Source: Ilumatobacteraceae bacterium (GTDB taxonomy: Bacteria; Actinomycetota; Acidimicrobiia; Acidimicrobiales; Ilumatobacteraceae). Taken from it: 13,673 nucleotides of DNA. The stretch covers positions 1-13,673 of the forward strand of contig JAENVT010000135.1 in assembly GCA_016650435.1 (NCBI GenBank). The letters run 5' to 3'. Below are positions 1-8,121 of this stretch, in pieces. Made by a program: the position numbers and the translations under genes. The notes beneath the pieces are model-generated. The model had not been told where the DNA came from and searched no databases. It worked only from the letters and a program-made list of their open reading frames with translations. Numbering within the stretch: position 1 is the first letter of the stretch; every line of letters starts with the position of its first letter.

Positions 1-187
1 CCATTGCCTTCATCACGGCTTCTCGCGACGCAAACCTGGCCGCCAGCGATGGCACCGGGTCCGCCTTTGGCGCGACGTAAGCAAGTTCGTGCTCGGTGAA
101 CAGCCGTTCGCGCATCGACGGCGTGCGTTCCAACGATCTACGGAATCGCTCGATGTCGACAGCGTCGACGCCGATCCCGCAGATCAC
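1..187 (-). CDS. acpS: Holo-[acyl-carrier-protein] synthase AcpS (3' part beyond window)
   Basis: AcpS transfers 4'-phosphopantetheine from CoA to a serine of apo-acyl carrier protein, activating it for fatty-acid synthesis in the cytoplasm. The visible 62 residues begin [15 protein letters not shown], with the family's metal-binding Asp at residue 8. They continue to [16 protein letters not shown], the second signature, with its conserved Glu at about residue 55. The C-terminal half lies outside the window. I chose the GTG at 187 because it overlaps the upstream glmS stop as GTGA and gives the usual short N-terminus; another in-frame GTG at 196 would add three residues. The overlap implies translational coupling to the GlmS-like gene. 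Actinobacteria often keep acpS near glmS/glmM, so the context fits. The family call is firm; the exact start is less so. Confidence 0.93.
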   Translation of the reverse strand, partial: MICGIGVDAVDIERFRRSLERTPSMRERLFTEHELAYVAPKADPVPSLAARFASREAVMKAM

Positions 188-3100
188 GAACGCCACTGGT
201 CAGCGGCCTCGGAGATTGGGGCAATCAGCAGATCTGCGACGGAGAACTCGCCGAGCAGATCGTCGCGGAAGACGCCCTCGGTCTCAGACACCCAGTCGAC
301 CAGGCGGTCGTAACGATGGTCGTATCCCTGCAACACGCCACGCATGACCGCAGCGGGCAACCGATTATGAAATTGCACATGCAACAACGTGATGCCGATG
401 CACACCCCGGCCTTGACCTCCGGTACGAAGATGACCGTGCGACCGTCACTGCGTCCCCGTGCGACCAGGACTTGGCGCTCGGCGGCGACACGACGCTTGG
501 TACCGACCAATTGGGGATTGCGTTCGACCCGACTCGGCACTTCGGTGGAAAGCCCACCGCGATCGACGATGGCAATCTGGGCGTCGCCTGCCGGATCTCC
601 GTCGATGCGATAGCGCGTGTACCCGGCGACCGATTGCACAGCCGGATCGAGGTCGGCGAGCACCTTGAGCGTGTGGTAGCTGAGCGCATCGCGGCCGGCA
701 CCTGCCGACAGAGTGGCTTGCACGAGGGCCCGATCGAGCACTCCTTCGTCGCTGCGGCTGATACCGACGGTGACCGTTTTGGCCTGATGCTTGATCGCGT
801 CGACCGGCCTGGTCAGCTCCTCGATCGCCCGGGTCAGCGAAGCCGTGAGATCATCGATCATCACACCGGGCGTCGCCACCTTGCCGGTTGCGCGGTGATA
901 GGCCTCGAGGGGAAGATCGTCGCGCAGGTCCGCGAGCAGAGCCGACAGCCGCACGGCGGTGGATGCCTCGAGATGCCCGTCGTACAGACCGGAGCGCAGG
1001 CCCTCCCCGAATCGATCGGCATGCTGCCCGATTCCCTGGCGAACTGTGCGGAGCACGTAGTCGCCATTGTCTGACGTGATCAAGGCCTGCTCGATCACTT
1101 CTCGTGCTTCGCGCAACGGACGAGCCGAGGCGTCGATTGCCAGGGCAGCCTCGTAACCGAAAAGATGCCCGACCATGGCCGAGAGCACGAACGCCAGCGC
1201 CGAGTCGACCGCGGGGACCGTCAGCACGGCTGCAGCGGCGGCGAACCGCTCGTCGCCTTCCGTTGCCACCACGATCGCGGTCGCCTTATGGGCCTTGTAG
1301 ATCGCCACTTCCTTGGCAACATCATCCGCTGTGCCGCCGACCAGCCCGGCAGCGCAGACCAGGATCAACGGCTCGCTGGACAGATCGATGTGCTTCTTGT
1401 CTTCGGTGATATCGCAGGCGATCGACTTGTAGCAGAGCTCGCTGAGCTTGATCCGCACTTCTTCTGCGGCGACCGTGTTGGGACCGCTGCCGACGATGGC
1501 CCAGTAACGCTTCGGCGGGGCAAAGCGTCGGGCTGCTTCGGCGATGATGTCGCGCCGGGCCAGCACCTCGAGCATCGCCTCCGGCACCTGTCGCAGGGAT
1601 GTCAGCAAGTCGTGGCGGCGCTGTGCCGAACCGACATTTGCGGCTTCGGTGATCGCGCATGCCAGCAGCACACCGGCCGCGACCTGCGCGTAGAACGCCT
1701 TGGTCGAAGCAACGCTCATCTCGACGTCACGCCCATCGCTGGTGTACATCACGCCGTCGGCCTTGTCGGTGAGATCGCTGTTTCGCCGATTGACGATTCC
1801 CAGCACTGCTGCGCCGCGACTACGGACGAGATCGACCGTGCGATTCGTGTCGGTCGTCGTGCCGCTCTGGCTGACGGCCACGACGAGCGTGTCGGTCATG
1901 TCAAGACGCATCCCGAAGCCACTGAGCTCGGTGGCGGTGATCGGATCGATGTCTAGCTTGCCGTCGGCGAGACCATCGAGGATCGCGGCCATGCTGCAAC
2001 CCGCAACCGCCGCTGTGCCTTGACCGATGACCTTGATCTTGGTGATGCTCCCGTCAGCCAACCGGGCACGGATGTCGGCAGGCAGAGCGCGAAGACCCAC
2101 CGAGGCGCGCCGCAACCCATCGATCTCGACGATCTTGCCGCGAACGGTCTTGCGAAAACTCGCGGGGGCTTCGCTGATCTCTTTCAGGAGATAGTGCGGC
2201 GAGTCGCCACGGTCGATATCGCGAGTCGTGACCTGAGCCGTGGCCACGTCGCTCTCTGTCAAGGGCAGATCGCCTCCGTCGTACGCGATCCGGCGGACAC
2301 CGGCGAGATCTCCGGACTGCGCGCCATCGAGAATGAAAACCTGTCCGCGGCTGCCGGATGGCGACGGCGACTCGCCGTCCATCCGGACGAAGCGAATCGT
2401 CTCTTCGACAACGCCGTACGGCTCGCTGGCCACGATGTAGCAGTCGTCGCCCAGTCCGACGTACAACGCCTGCCCGCTGCCCCGCAGTGCCAGGTAGAGG
2501 TGATCGGGCTGATCTGCCGCGGCCGCACCAATCGCCACGCTGCCCTCGAACTCGGCAACCGTGCGACGGAAGGCTTCACCGACATCGGTTACACCCGATG
2601 CGACATGCCGGGCCATCACGGCTGGGATGACCTTGGCGTCGGTGGTGATCGGACCGGCGATGTGCAGACCGTGGTGCACCTTTATGTCGGCGTGATTGTC
2701 GACATCGCCGTTGAGCGCAGCGACCATGTATGGCGCGCCCCCGCTCTGTTCGAGCTCTTCGCTGTTGAGCGGGTGACAATTGGCTTCGCTGATGATTCCC
2801 ACACTGGCCCACCGCGTGTGACCGAGCACGGTGACGCGGGCATCGGCCTGCGACAGAGCAAGTCGCAACAGCGCGTCTGCTGCGATAGCCGTGCGCAGGG
2901 CGCGGGTGTTGTCGCCGAGCTCGCCGATCTCCTTGGCTGCCTTGTACACGAAGCTGAAGCATTGACCAGCGACGCGCACCGAACCGTTCTGGAACAGTGG
3001 ATCGGTGTTGCGTTCGCTGAGCATTCGTCGCACGACCGGGTCGGAAGCTGACAATCCGTGGTTCCACACGAAGAGGTGCAACCCGGCGGAGTCGCGACCG

Positions 3101-3570
3101 CGCACCTCGAGGCGATCGAGCGCCGACAGCGACTGCTGCACGGCGAGGTATCCGGCGACTGCAGCGACCGTACTGTCGCGGCCGACCAATGCCTCGACCT
3201 CGCGAGCGGTACGCAGCCGATCGTTTCGAACCGCCCACGTCGCGTCGCGTAGATCGATCAACTGGGTGGCAATTCGCTCCTGCTCGTCGGGATCGATCGA
3301 CTCGTTCGACTCGATGTCGCTCTCGGTCTCGGCGACGCGCGCATCGAGTTGGTCGAGCCTGGCGGTTATCCCAACCGCCAGCTCGTAGCGACCGATCAAC
3401 GCGCTGACGCCGGGCACACCCTTCAGCAGATCATCGCAACGCCGTACCGCAGCTGCAGCGTCGGACAGGTTGCCAGCGGCTACGGCCTGGTCGAGGTGAG
3501 TGAGTAACTCGGCGGGCTCCGGCACCCTTCGATTGGACGGTCTGCTGAGGATGCCGATGATGCCGCACAT
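184..3570 (-). CDS. glmS: Giant GlmS-like glutamine--fructose-6-phosphate aminotransferase, 1128 aa
   Basis: GlmS makes glucosamine-6-phosphate from fructose-6-phosphate and glutamine, the entry to UDP-GlcNAc. The ATG at 3570 is chosen because it places the N-terminal nucleophile at Cys2 (MCGIIGIL); the open frame extends upstream only to a TTG. Class II amidotransferase marks are RGRDSAGL (157-164), HTRW (251-254), Asn287-Gly288 and Asp311. The SIS domains carry SQSG (567-570), VAST (620-623), Lys708, Glu711 and His727, which align by eye with E. coli Lys485, Glu488 and His504. The protein is nearly twice the normal ~610 aa. It has ~130 extra residues, partly coiled-coil-like, between the N-terminus and RGRDSAGL, ~50 more before HTRW, and ~305 unrecognised residues after the SIS core. 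The residue aligned with catalytic Lys603 is Arg823. Neighbours glmM and acpS support the GlmS role, but the missing lysine leaves room for a divergent function. Confidence 0.85.
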   Translation of the reverse strand: MCGIIGILSRPSNRRVPEPAELLTHLDQAVAAGNLSDAAAAVRRCDDLLKGVPGVSALIGRYELAVGITARLDQLDARVAETESDIESNESIDPDEQERIATQLIDLRDATWAVRNDRLRTAREVEALVGRDSTVAAVAGYLAVQQSLSALDRLEVRGRDSAGLHLFVWNHGLSASDPVVRRMLSERNTDPLFQNGSVRVAGQCFSFVYKAAKEIGELGDNTRALRTAIAADALLRLALSQADARVTVLGHTRWASVGIISEANCHPLNSEELEQSGGAPYMVAALNGDVDNHADIKVHHGLHIAGPITTDAKVIPAVMARHVASGVTDVGEAFRRTVAEFEGSVAIGAAAADQPDHLYLALRGSGQALYVGLGDDCYIVASEPYGVVEETIRFVRMDGESPSPSGSRGQVFILDGAQSGDLAGVRRIAYDGGDLPLTESDVATAQVTTRDIDRGDSPHYLLKEISEAPASFRKTVRGKIVEIDGLRRASVGLRALPADIRARLADGSITKIKVIGQGTAAVAGCSMAAILDGLADGKLDIDPITATELSGFGMRLDMTDTLVVAVSQSGTTTDTNRTVDLVRSRGAAVLGIVNRRNSDLTDKADGVMYTSDGRDVEMSVASTKAFYAQVAAGVLLACAITEAANVGSAQRRHDLLTSLRQVPEAMLEVLARRDIIAEAARRFAPPKRYWAIVGSGPNTVAAEEVRIKLSELCYKSIACDITEDKKHIDLSSEPLILVCAAGLVGGTADDVAKEVAIYKAHKATAIVVATEGDERFAAAAAVLTVPAVDSALAFVLSAMVGHLFGYEAALAIDASARPLREAREVIEQALITSDNGDYVLRTVRQGIGQHADRFGEGLRSGLYDGHLEASTAVRLSALLADLRDDLPLEAYHRATGKVATPGVMIDDLTASLTRAIEELTRPVDAIKHQAKTVTVGISRSDEGVLDRALVQATLSAGAGRDALSYHTLKVLADLDPAVQSVAGYTRYRIDGDPAGDAQIAIVDRGGLSTEVPSRVERNPQLVGTKRRVAAERQVLVARGRSDGRTVIFVPEVKAGVCIGITLLHVQFHNRLPAAVMRGVLQGYDHRYDRLVDWVSETEGVFRDDLLGEFSVADLLIAPISEAADQWRS

Positions 3571-3630
3571 GACTGACCAGGCTACCGAGCGCCACCAGCG
3601 CAGACCGGTCGCCCCCGAGTGAGACAAGTC

Positions 3631-3661
3631 ACGAAATCTACGGTCTGAGCGAACATTTCGT
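3631..3661. repeat. 7-bp inverted repeat in the glmM-glmS gap
   Basis: ACGAAAT at 3631-3637 and ATTTCGT at 3655-3661 form a perfect 7-bp inverted repeat with a 17-nt spacer, inside the 113-bp gap between glmM and the GlmS-like gene. It could be an operator or a weak RNA stem. I see no convincing promoter boxes or U-tract, so no function is assigned. A match of this length could arise by chance. Confidence 0.3.
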
Positions 3662-3683
3662 ACCTGGCCCAGCGATCACGAGA

Positions 3684-4994
3684 TCACCCGAAGCGGGCCA
3701 ACACGACCTCCGCCAATGTGTCGGCCGTCGCTTGGGCCAGTGGCTGGTTGGCGGCCTCGACCATCACTCGGATCAACGGCTCGGTGCCGCTCGACCGCAC
3801 GAGGATTCGACCCTCACCGTCGAGCGATTCGAGCGCGGCAGCGATCTCGGCTGCCAACTCGACATCGACGTTCGGATGCCGATGGGCAACTTTGACGTTG
3901 ACGAGCACCTGCGGGTACGACGTCATGACCTCACCGGCCAGCTCTGCCAGCGACTTCTCTCTGTTGCGAACGTAGGCCGCGAGCCTCAGTCCGGCGAGCA
4001 GACCATCGCCGGTCGTCGCCAGATGTCGATAGACGATGTGCCCACTTTGCTCGCCACCGATGGCGAAGTTGCCGGCATCCAATGCTTCGAGCACGGAACG
4101 GTCGCCGACCGCAGTCGTGATCACCTTGATGCCCGCTGCATCCATCGCCTTGTGAAAGCCGAGGTTGCTCATCACGGTCACGACCACGGTGTCGTCGGTG
4201 AGTTGACCTTCGTCGCGCAGCTGCAGCGCGGCGAGCGCGATCATCCTGTCGCCGTCGACCACATTGCCGAGGTGGTCGACGGCGATGAGCCGGTCACCAT
4301 CGCCGTCGAACGCCAGGCCGATGTCGGCCGCATTGGAAACGACCGCGCCGGAAAGTGTCGCAGGATAGGTTGCTCCGCAGTGATCATTGATGTTGCGCCC
4401 GTTCGGCTCAGCATTGATCACGATCATGTCGGCGCCGAGCCTGCGGACAACCTCCGGCGCCGCCTCGAACATCGCCCCGTTGGCGCAATCGACAACGATG
4501 CGCAGCCCGCGTAGGCCCTGCCGCCCGATCGTGTCGACGAGGTAGTCGAAGTACGGAGTGGCTGTGATCGAACGACCGAGATTGTCCTGCACCGATACGT
4601 CCACGTCGGCACGAATCAAAGCTTCGATGGCCCGCTCCGTCTCGTCGGAGAGCTTCAATCCGCCGGGTGCAAAGATCTTGACTCCGTTGTCCTCCCATGG
4701 GTTGTGCGACGCAGTGATCATCGCCGCGGGAAGACCGTGCAGCGCCGAAAGGTAGGCCAATGCCGGTGTCGGCAGCACGCCAGCTCGTAGCGGCACCGCC
4801 CCACCGGCAGCCAGCCCGGCCATCAACGCCTCCTCGAGTACCGGACCCGACTCGCGTGTGTCGTGGCCGATCAACCACTCGCCGGAACTCATGACCTCGG
4901 CAGCGGCGCGGCCGAGCGAGGCGACGTAGTCGGTCGTCAGTTCGGTCAATGCGCGACCGCGGACTCCATCTGTTCCAAACCGAAGCTGGCCCAT
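3684..4994 (-). CDS. glmM: Phosphoglucosamine mutase GlmM
   Basis: GlmM interconverts glucosamine-6-phosphate and glucosamine-1-phosphate, the second step of UDP-GlcNAc synthesis. The 436-aa protein has the usual family length and all alpha-D-phosphohexomutase signatures. These are the N-terminal FGTDGVRG, the phosphoserine loop TASHNP with Ser at residue 96, the metal loop DGDGD (230-234), the sugar-binding GGEQSGH (313-319), and the phosphate-binding RSSGTEP near 400-406. The ATG at 4994 gives the standard MGQLRFGTDG start. It lies 11 bp after the rpsI stop and is followed 113 bp later by the GlmS-like gene. Co-transcription with rplM-rpsI is therefore likely, and rplM-rpsI-glmM is a known actinobacterial order. 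Nothing looks damaged. Confidence 0.97.
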   Translation of the reverse strand: MGQLRFGTDGVRGRALTELTTDYVASLGRAAAEVMSSGEWLIGHDTRESGPVLEEALMAGLAAGGAVPLRAGVLPTPALAYLSALHGLPAAMITASHNPWEDNGVKIFAPGGLKLSDETERAIEALIRADVDVSVQDNLGRSITATPYFDYLVDTIGRQGLRGLRIVVDCANGAMFEAAPEVVRRLGADMIVINAEPNGRNINDHCGATYPATLSGAVVSNAADIGLAFDGDGDRLIAVDHLGNVVDGDRMIALAALQLRDEGQLTDDTVVVTVMSNLGFHKAMDAAGIKVITTAVGDRSVLEALDAGNFAIGGEQSGHIVYRHLATTGDGLLAGLRLAAYVRNREKSLAELAGEVMTSYPQVLVNVKVAHRHPNVDVELAAEIAAALESLDGEGRILVRSSGTEPLIRVMVEAANQPLAQATADTLAEVVLARFG

Positions 4995-5005
4995 GGCCGC
5001 TTCGA

Positions 5006-5401
5006 TCAGCGCTTGGTGTATTGCGGGGCCTTGCGGGCCTTCTTGAGGCCGTACTTCTTGCTCTCTTTGCGACGTGGGTCGCGGGTGAGCAAGCCGGCCT
5101 TCTTCAACGCAGCTCGGGCATCGGGATCGAGCTCCACGAGGGACCGGGCAATCGCCATGCGCAGTGCACCGGCTTGGCCGCTGATGCCGCCGCCGTGCAT
5201 CGTGGCATCGATGTCGTAGTTGCCTTCGGTTTCAGTGACGCGTAGCGCCTCGGTGACGGTCATGCGCTGCATCGCCGTGGTGAAGTAGGCGTCGAATGCC
5301 TTGCCGTTGATCGTGTGCGTTCCGGTGCCCGGGCGCAGGCGGGCGCGAGCGACCGCTTCCTTGCGACGACCGGTGGTCTGGGTGAGCGGTTTGGTTGCCA
5401 T
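5006..5401 (-). CDS. rpsI: 30S ribosomal protein S9
   Basis: S9 binds 16S rRNA in the head of the small subunit, and its C-terminal tail reaches the P-site tRNA. The 131-aa sequence has the S9 core ([31 protein letters not shown]) and ends RKAPQYTKR, the conserved basic tail with terminal Lys-Arg. The ATG at 5401 is preceded by an AAAGGA Shine-Dalgarno. A longer open frame runs upstream, but it reads out of frame through rplM and is discarded. It starts 20 nt after the rplM stop and is followed by glmM after 11 bp, so it is the middle gene of one operon. Confidence 0.98.
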   Translation of the reverse strand: MATKPLTQTTGRRKEAVARARLRPGTGTHTINGKAFDAYFTTAMQRMTVTEALRVTETEGNYDIDATMHGGGISGQAGALRMAIARSLVELDPDARAALKKAGLLTRDPRRKESKKYGLKKARKAPQYTKR

Positions 5402-5421
5402 GAATCGGGTTCCTTTCGCGC

Positions 5422-5868
5422 TCAACGGGCCTTGGCCGCAGCGAGATCGAGGACAACTGGGAGCTGGGCGGCGTGAGGGTGCTCTGGGCCGGCATAGACC
5501 TTGAGCTTCTTGATCATCTGGCGCCCGAGTGGGCCCTTCGGCAACATGCCCTGGATGCTGCGACGGATTGCTTCTTCCGGCTTGCGGCCGAGCAACTTCT
5601 CGTAGGTTTCGGTCTTCATGCCGCCCGGGTAACCGCTGTAGCGGTACACGCCCTTGTTGGCAGCCTTGTCCTTGGTCAGCACGATCTTGCTGGCGTTGAT
5701 GACTACGACGTGATCGCCCGAATCGATGTGGGGAGCGAAGGTCGGCTTGTGCTTGCCGCGCAGCACGCGGGCAGCCTCGGTGCACATGCGACCGAGAACC
5801 AAGCCCTCGGCGTCGATGACGTGCCAAGCGCGGGTGATCTCACTTGCTTTCGGGCTGTAAGTAGGCAT
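5422..5868 (-). CDS. rplM: 50S ribosomal protein L13
   Basis: L13 is an early-assembly 23S rRNA-binding protein. The 148 residues show the family pattern: [14 protein letters not shown] near the start, [16 protein letters not shown] in the centre, YRYSGYPGG, then [19 protein letters not shown] and [13 protein letters not shown]. The ATG at 5868 is preceded by AAAGG about 8 nt upstream. The frame stays open well upstream, but that part has no L13 similarity and covers the leader and promoter, so the longer start is rejected. L13 regulates its own operon in some bacteria, and the leader here has competing hairpins (separate entry). rpsI and glmM follow closely. Confidence 0.98.
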   Translation of the reverse strand: MPTYSPKASEITRAWHVIDAEGLVLGRMCTEAARVLRGKHKPTFAPHIDSGDHVVVINASKIVLTKDKAANKGVYRYSGYPGGMKTETYEKLLGRKPEEAIRRSIQGMLPKGPLGRQMIKKLKVYAGPEHPHAAQLPVVLDLAAAKAR

Positions 5869-5904
5869 TTCAGAACCTTTGGATTTCTTTGGCAGAAAGA
5901 CGTG

Positions 5905-5927
5905 TCGCCGCCGGGCGATGCGTCGCC
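5905..5927 (-). promoter_or_regulatory. rplM leader with two mutually exclusive hairpins
   Basis: Reading the minus strand, GGCGA-CGCA-TCGCC (5927 to 5914) forms one hairpin. The same TCGCC can instead pair with the next GGCGA through a CGGC loop (5918 to 5905). Each has a perfect 5-bp stem with a 4-nt loop, and they cannot form together. Just downstream a CUUU could pair with the AAAG of the ribosome-binding site. This is the layout of a switchable ribosomal-protein leader. Autoregulation by L13 or S9 is inferred; only the pairing is seen. Confidence 0.4.
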
Positions 5928-5940
5928 AGGGAACCGTGAA

Positions 5941-5970
5941 ATGATACGGGCTTCTGGCCGAAAGCGGCAA
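5941..5970 (-). promoter_or_regulatory. Probable sigma70-type promoter for rplM-rpsI-glmM
   Basis: On the minus strand a -35 box TTGCCG (5970-5965; 4/6 to consensus) is separated by 18 bp from a -10 box TATCAT (5946-5941; 5/6). Transcription would start near 5934, giving a leader of about 65 nt before the rplM ATG. The position between the glycosyltransferase stop and rplM suits the start of a ribosomal protein operon. Confidence 0.6.
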
Positions 5971-5984
5971 GCGTGGGGCTGTTT

Positions 5985-7094
5985 TCAGGCGCGATTGGCG
6001 GACCACGAGTTGCGGTGACACTCGATCACCGCGTCGAGCCATTCCTCGATCCTGCCAGCAAGAGCCTCGATCGAGTACTGCTCCTCGACACGCTGGCGAC
6101 ATTCCACACGGTCGAGCTCATCGATTCGACCGACAGCGGCGATCAGCCCGTCTACATCGTCGGGATCGACCAGGAAACCGGTCTTGCCGTCGTCGATGAT
6201 CTCGGCTGGTCCGCCACGCCGGTACGAAATCACCGGCACACCCGTGGCCATCGCCTCGATCGCAACGTTCCCGAACGCCTCCACCCATTTCGGTGCCATC
6301 ACGATCGCTGCACAGCCGCCTATGGCCGCCTGCAGTTCGTCGGTGGGCAGGAAACCCTCGTACGAGACCTGCGCCTCCGGATGCGCTTTGTTGGCGGCGT
6401 CCCATACCGTCTGATCCTGCATCAGTCCCCAAACCTTCAGCGGCAGCCCGCTGGCTTCGGCGACCGCGACAACGTCTTCAAGACCCTTCTCGGGAGAGAT
6501 CCTGCCAACGAAGCCGAGGTAACGCGGCTCGTCTGCTGTCATGTGCATGTCGTAGCGCTCGACGGCAATCCCGCTTCCGATCACCGGCACCACGCCGGCC
6601 AGCGTGGGAAACGTCTCGGCCTGGGCGTGGCTGTGCATCGCCACGTTGCGCGGGCGCAATGCGGCCGCACGCGTGATGGCGTCGTCCATCGCATCGCTGA
6701 GCGTCGCCATGCTGACGAGGTGGGCCAGTGGAGTCGCAACGAAGAATGGCGTGAGGAAGAACGGCAGCCAGTCGTAGGCCAGGTTGAGGATGACGTCGAA
6801 TTCGTCCTGATGGACTCGCGCCCATTCGCACATCGCCGCCAAGACGCCGTCGGCAGGGATGCTGACAAGCGTGTCTCGATCATCGCCGTGCGCGCTCGGC
6901 TGCAGGGCACCGGGAATCTGGTGGACCACTGCGCCAACATGCAGCGAACCCTCTGGTGCCAACACTTCGACACGGTGACCGAGCCCAGTGAGGCCGAGAA
7001 CCAGGCTGTGCAGGGTCAGCTCGACGCCGCCACCCGTACCGCTACCCAGCGGGCCGACAGGCGTGGAGATGATCAGGATTCGTTGTGGTGACAT
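5985..7094 (-). CDS. GT4-family glycosyltransferase
   Basis: This is a 369-aa retaining glycosyltransferase of the GT-B fold, expected to transfer a sugar from an NDP-sugar donor to an unknown acceptor. The N-terminal Rossmann domain starts [10 protein letters not shown] and has a glycine-rich loop GSGTGGGVE (18-25). The C-terminal domain has [11 protein letters not shown] (194-204), the EX7E motif (Glu272 and Glu280 in EAFGNVAIE), [16 protein letters not shown], and [15 protein letters not shown]. The ATG at 7094 is preceded by a good GGGAGA ribosome-binding site. It sits 77 bp after truA and 116 bp before rplM, so it may have its own expression signals, though I could not identify a promoter. 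Substrate cannot be inferred from the sequence; a cell-envelope or compatible-solute role is possible. Confidence 0.88.
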   Translation of the reverse strand: MSPQRILIISTPVGPLGSGTGGGVELTLHSLVLGLTGLGHRVEVLAPEGSLHVGAVVHQIPGALQPSAHGDDRDTLVSIPADGVLAAMCEWARVHQDEFDVILNLAYDWLPFFLTPFFVATPLAHLVSMATLSDAMDDAITRAAALRPRNVAMHSHAQAETFPTLAGVVPVIGSGIAVERYDMHMTADEPRYLGFVGRISPEKGLEDVVAVAEASGLPLKVWGLMQDQTVWDAANKAHPEAQVSYEGFLPTDELQAAIGGCAAIVMAPKWVEAFGNVAIEAMATGVPVISYRRGGPAEIIDDGKTGFLVDPDDVDGLIAAVGRIDELDRVECRQRVEEQYSIEALAGRIEEWLDAVIECHRNSWSANRA

Positions 7095-7171
7095 CGACTC
7101 TCCCTACAGCTGCGCTTCGGTGTTAACGACCATGTTCGCAGCATTGTTCCCGTCGAGTCGTCGTGCCGCGC

Positions 7172-7945
7172 TCAGTCATAGCCGACTTCCCAGAGGCACA
7201 GACCCTGAGCCGGAGCAACCTGACCGGCAAACTGACGATCCTTGGCAAGCAGGATTCCGCGAATCTCGCCGGCCTGCAGCCTGCCCGCGCCCGCATCGAC
7301 CATCGTGCCGACGATCGCCCGCACCATTTGATGACAAAACGCGTTGGCGCGGATCTCGAAACGCAGCAAGCCACAGCCATAGTCGGTTGGCACCTCCGAC
7401 CAACGAGCCAACATCACATTGCGGGTCATCGATGGCTCCGATTGACCCGGTATCAGCCGCGGGCGCCGGCAGAACGACGAGAAGTCATGCTCGCCGATCA
7501 ACGGATCGCACGTCAGTCGCAGTGTCGGCAACGACAACGGATTGAAGACGTGCCACGAGGTCGACGCAAGAAATGGGTTCGGCTCCGGCGCGTTCCATAT
7601 GTCGTATCGATAGTGCCGCCATTTCGCTGTGAAGCGGGCGCTGAAGTCGCCAGGCTCGGCCCACACAGCGGCGCGAGCAACCACGGCAGGACCGCACATG
7701 CGATTGACGCGGCGCACCAACGTTGCGAGATCGGTGTCGTCGGGAAGGTCGCAGCTGACGACCTGGCCCCAACCGTGCACACCGGCGTCGGTGCGTCCTG
7801 CGCCGACGAGATCGACGGGCTGCCGCACGACCCTTTCGACGGCCTCGCGAAGGTCACCCATCACTGTTCGAACTCCGTCGTTCTCGGCGAATCCGTGGAA
7901 CGCCGTGCCTTCGTACGCGACGGTCAGCACGGCCCGTCGCAGCAT
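7172..7945 (-). CDS. truA: tRNA pseudouridine(38-40) synthase TruA
   Basis: TruA converts uridines 38-40 in the tRNA anticodon stem to pseudouridine. The 257-aa protein starts MLRRAVLTVAYEGTAFHGF, the usual opening strand. It carries the catalytic motif GAGRTDAGVHG with the nucleophilic Asp at residue 53. Later come KWRHYRYDIWN, FSSFCRR and RANAFCHQMVRAIVGTMV, all typical of the family. The ATG at 7945 is preferred over an upstream in-frame GTG at 7990, because the latter would only add residues unlike TruA and overlap the preceding gene by 40 bp. It begins 5 nt after the small membrane protein gene and so is probably translated from the same mRNA. In many actinobacteria truA directly follows rplQ; here the phosphate genes and others intervene. 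Confidence 0.96.
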   Translation of the reverse strand: MLRRAVLTVAYEGTAFHGFAENDGVRTVMGDLREAVERVVRQPVDLVGAGRTDAGVHGWGQVVSCDLPDDTDLATLVRRVNRMCGPAVVARAAVWAEPGDFSARFTAKWRHYRYDIWNAPEPNPFLASTSWHVFNPLSLPTLRLTCDPLIGEHDFSSFCRRPRLIPGQSEPSMTRNVMLARWSEVPTDYGCGLLRFEIRANAFCHQMVRAIVGTMVDAGAGRLQAGEIRGILLAKDRQFAGQVAPAQGLCLWEVGYD

Positions 7946-7950
7946 GGTGC

Positions 7951-8121
7951 TCAACGGTTGCTGCGACGACGAGACGAGTGGTCGAGCCACGAGGCCGCTG
8001 CCAGTGCCGCATACGCAACGGCCATCACGTTGCCGACCCAGCGAAGTTCGGACGGTGTGACAAAGCTCAGCACTGCGCAGACAAGGGCGCTACAGAGGAA
8101 GAACACGGCGCGACGATCCAT
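7951..8121 (-). CDS. Small two-helix membrane protein, 56 aa
   Basis: No family is recognised. The protein starts MDRRAVFFLC and has two hydrophobic stretches, about residues 5-21 and 29-46, separated by a short loop. It ends in a strongly basic tail, SSRRRSNR. By the positive-inside rule both termini (MDRR and RRRSNR) are likely cytoplasmic. The ATG at 8121 shares one base with the Pit stop codon (TGATG), implying translational coupling, and truA starts 5 nt beyond its stop. The tight packing argues that it is a real gene. It could be an accessory subunit of the phosphate permease, but that is inference from position alone. Confidence 0.65.
   Translation of the reverse strand: MDRRAVFFLCSALVCAVLSFVTPSELRWVGNVMAVAYAALAAASWLDHSSRRRSNR

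Noticed and set aside
316..1074. Long plus-strand open frames opposite the GlmS-like gene (also 1165-1956 and 2020-3051)
   Set aside because: They mirror the high-GC coding strand, have no recognisable domains or RBS, and are antisense shadows.
3571..3627. Upstream TTG start extending the GlmS-like protein by 19 residues
   Set aside because: The catalytic cysteine must be N-terminal after Met removal; the ATG at 3570 puts Cys at position 2.
5006..5827. 273-aa fusion-like frame covering rpsI and part of rplM
   Set aside because: Only its C-terminal 131 residues are a protein (S9); the rest is an out-of-frame reading of rplM.
5869..6102. Longer L13 open frame running upstream into the glycosyltransferase
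   Set aside because: The extra residues do not resemble L13 and cover the promoter and leader; [15 protein letters not shown] is the family start and has an RBS.
7946..7990. GTG start of TruA at 7990
   Set aside because: It overlaps the small membrane protein gene by 40 bp and adds residues with no TruA similarity.
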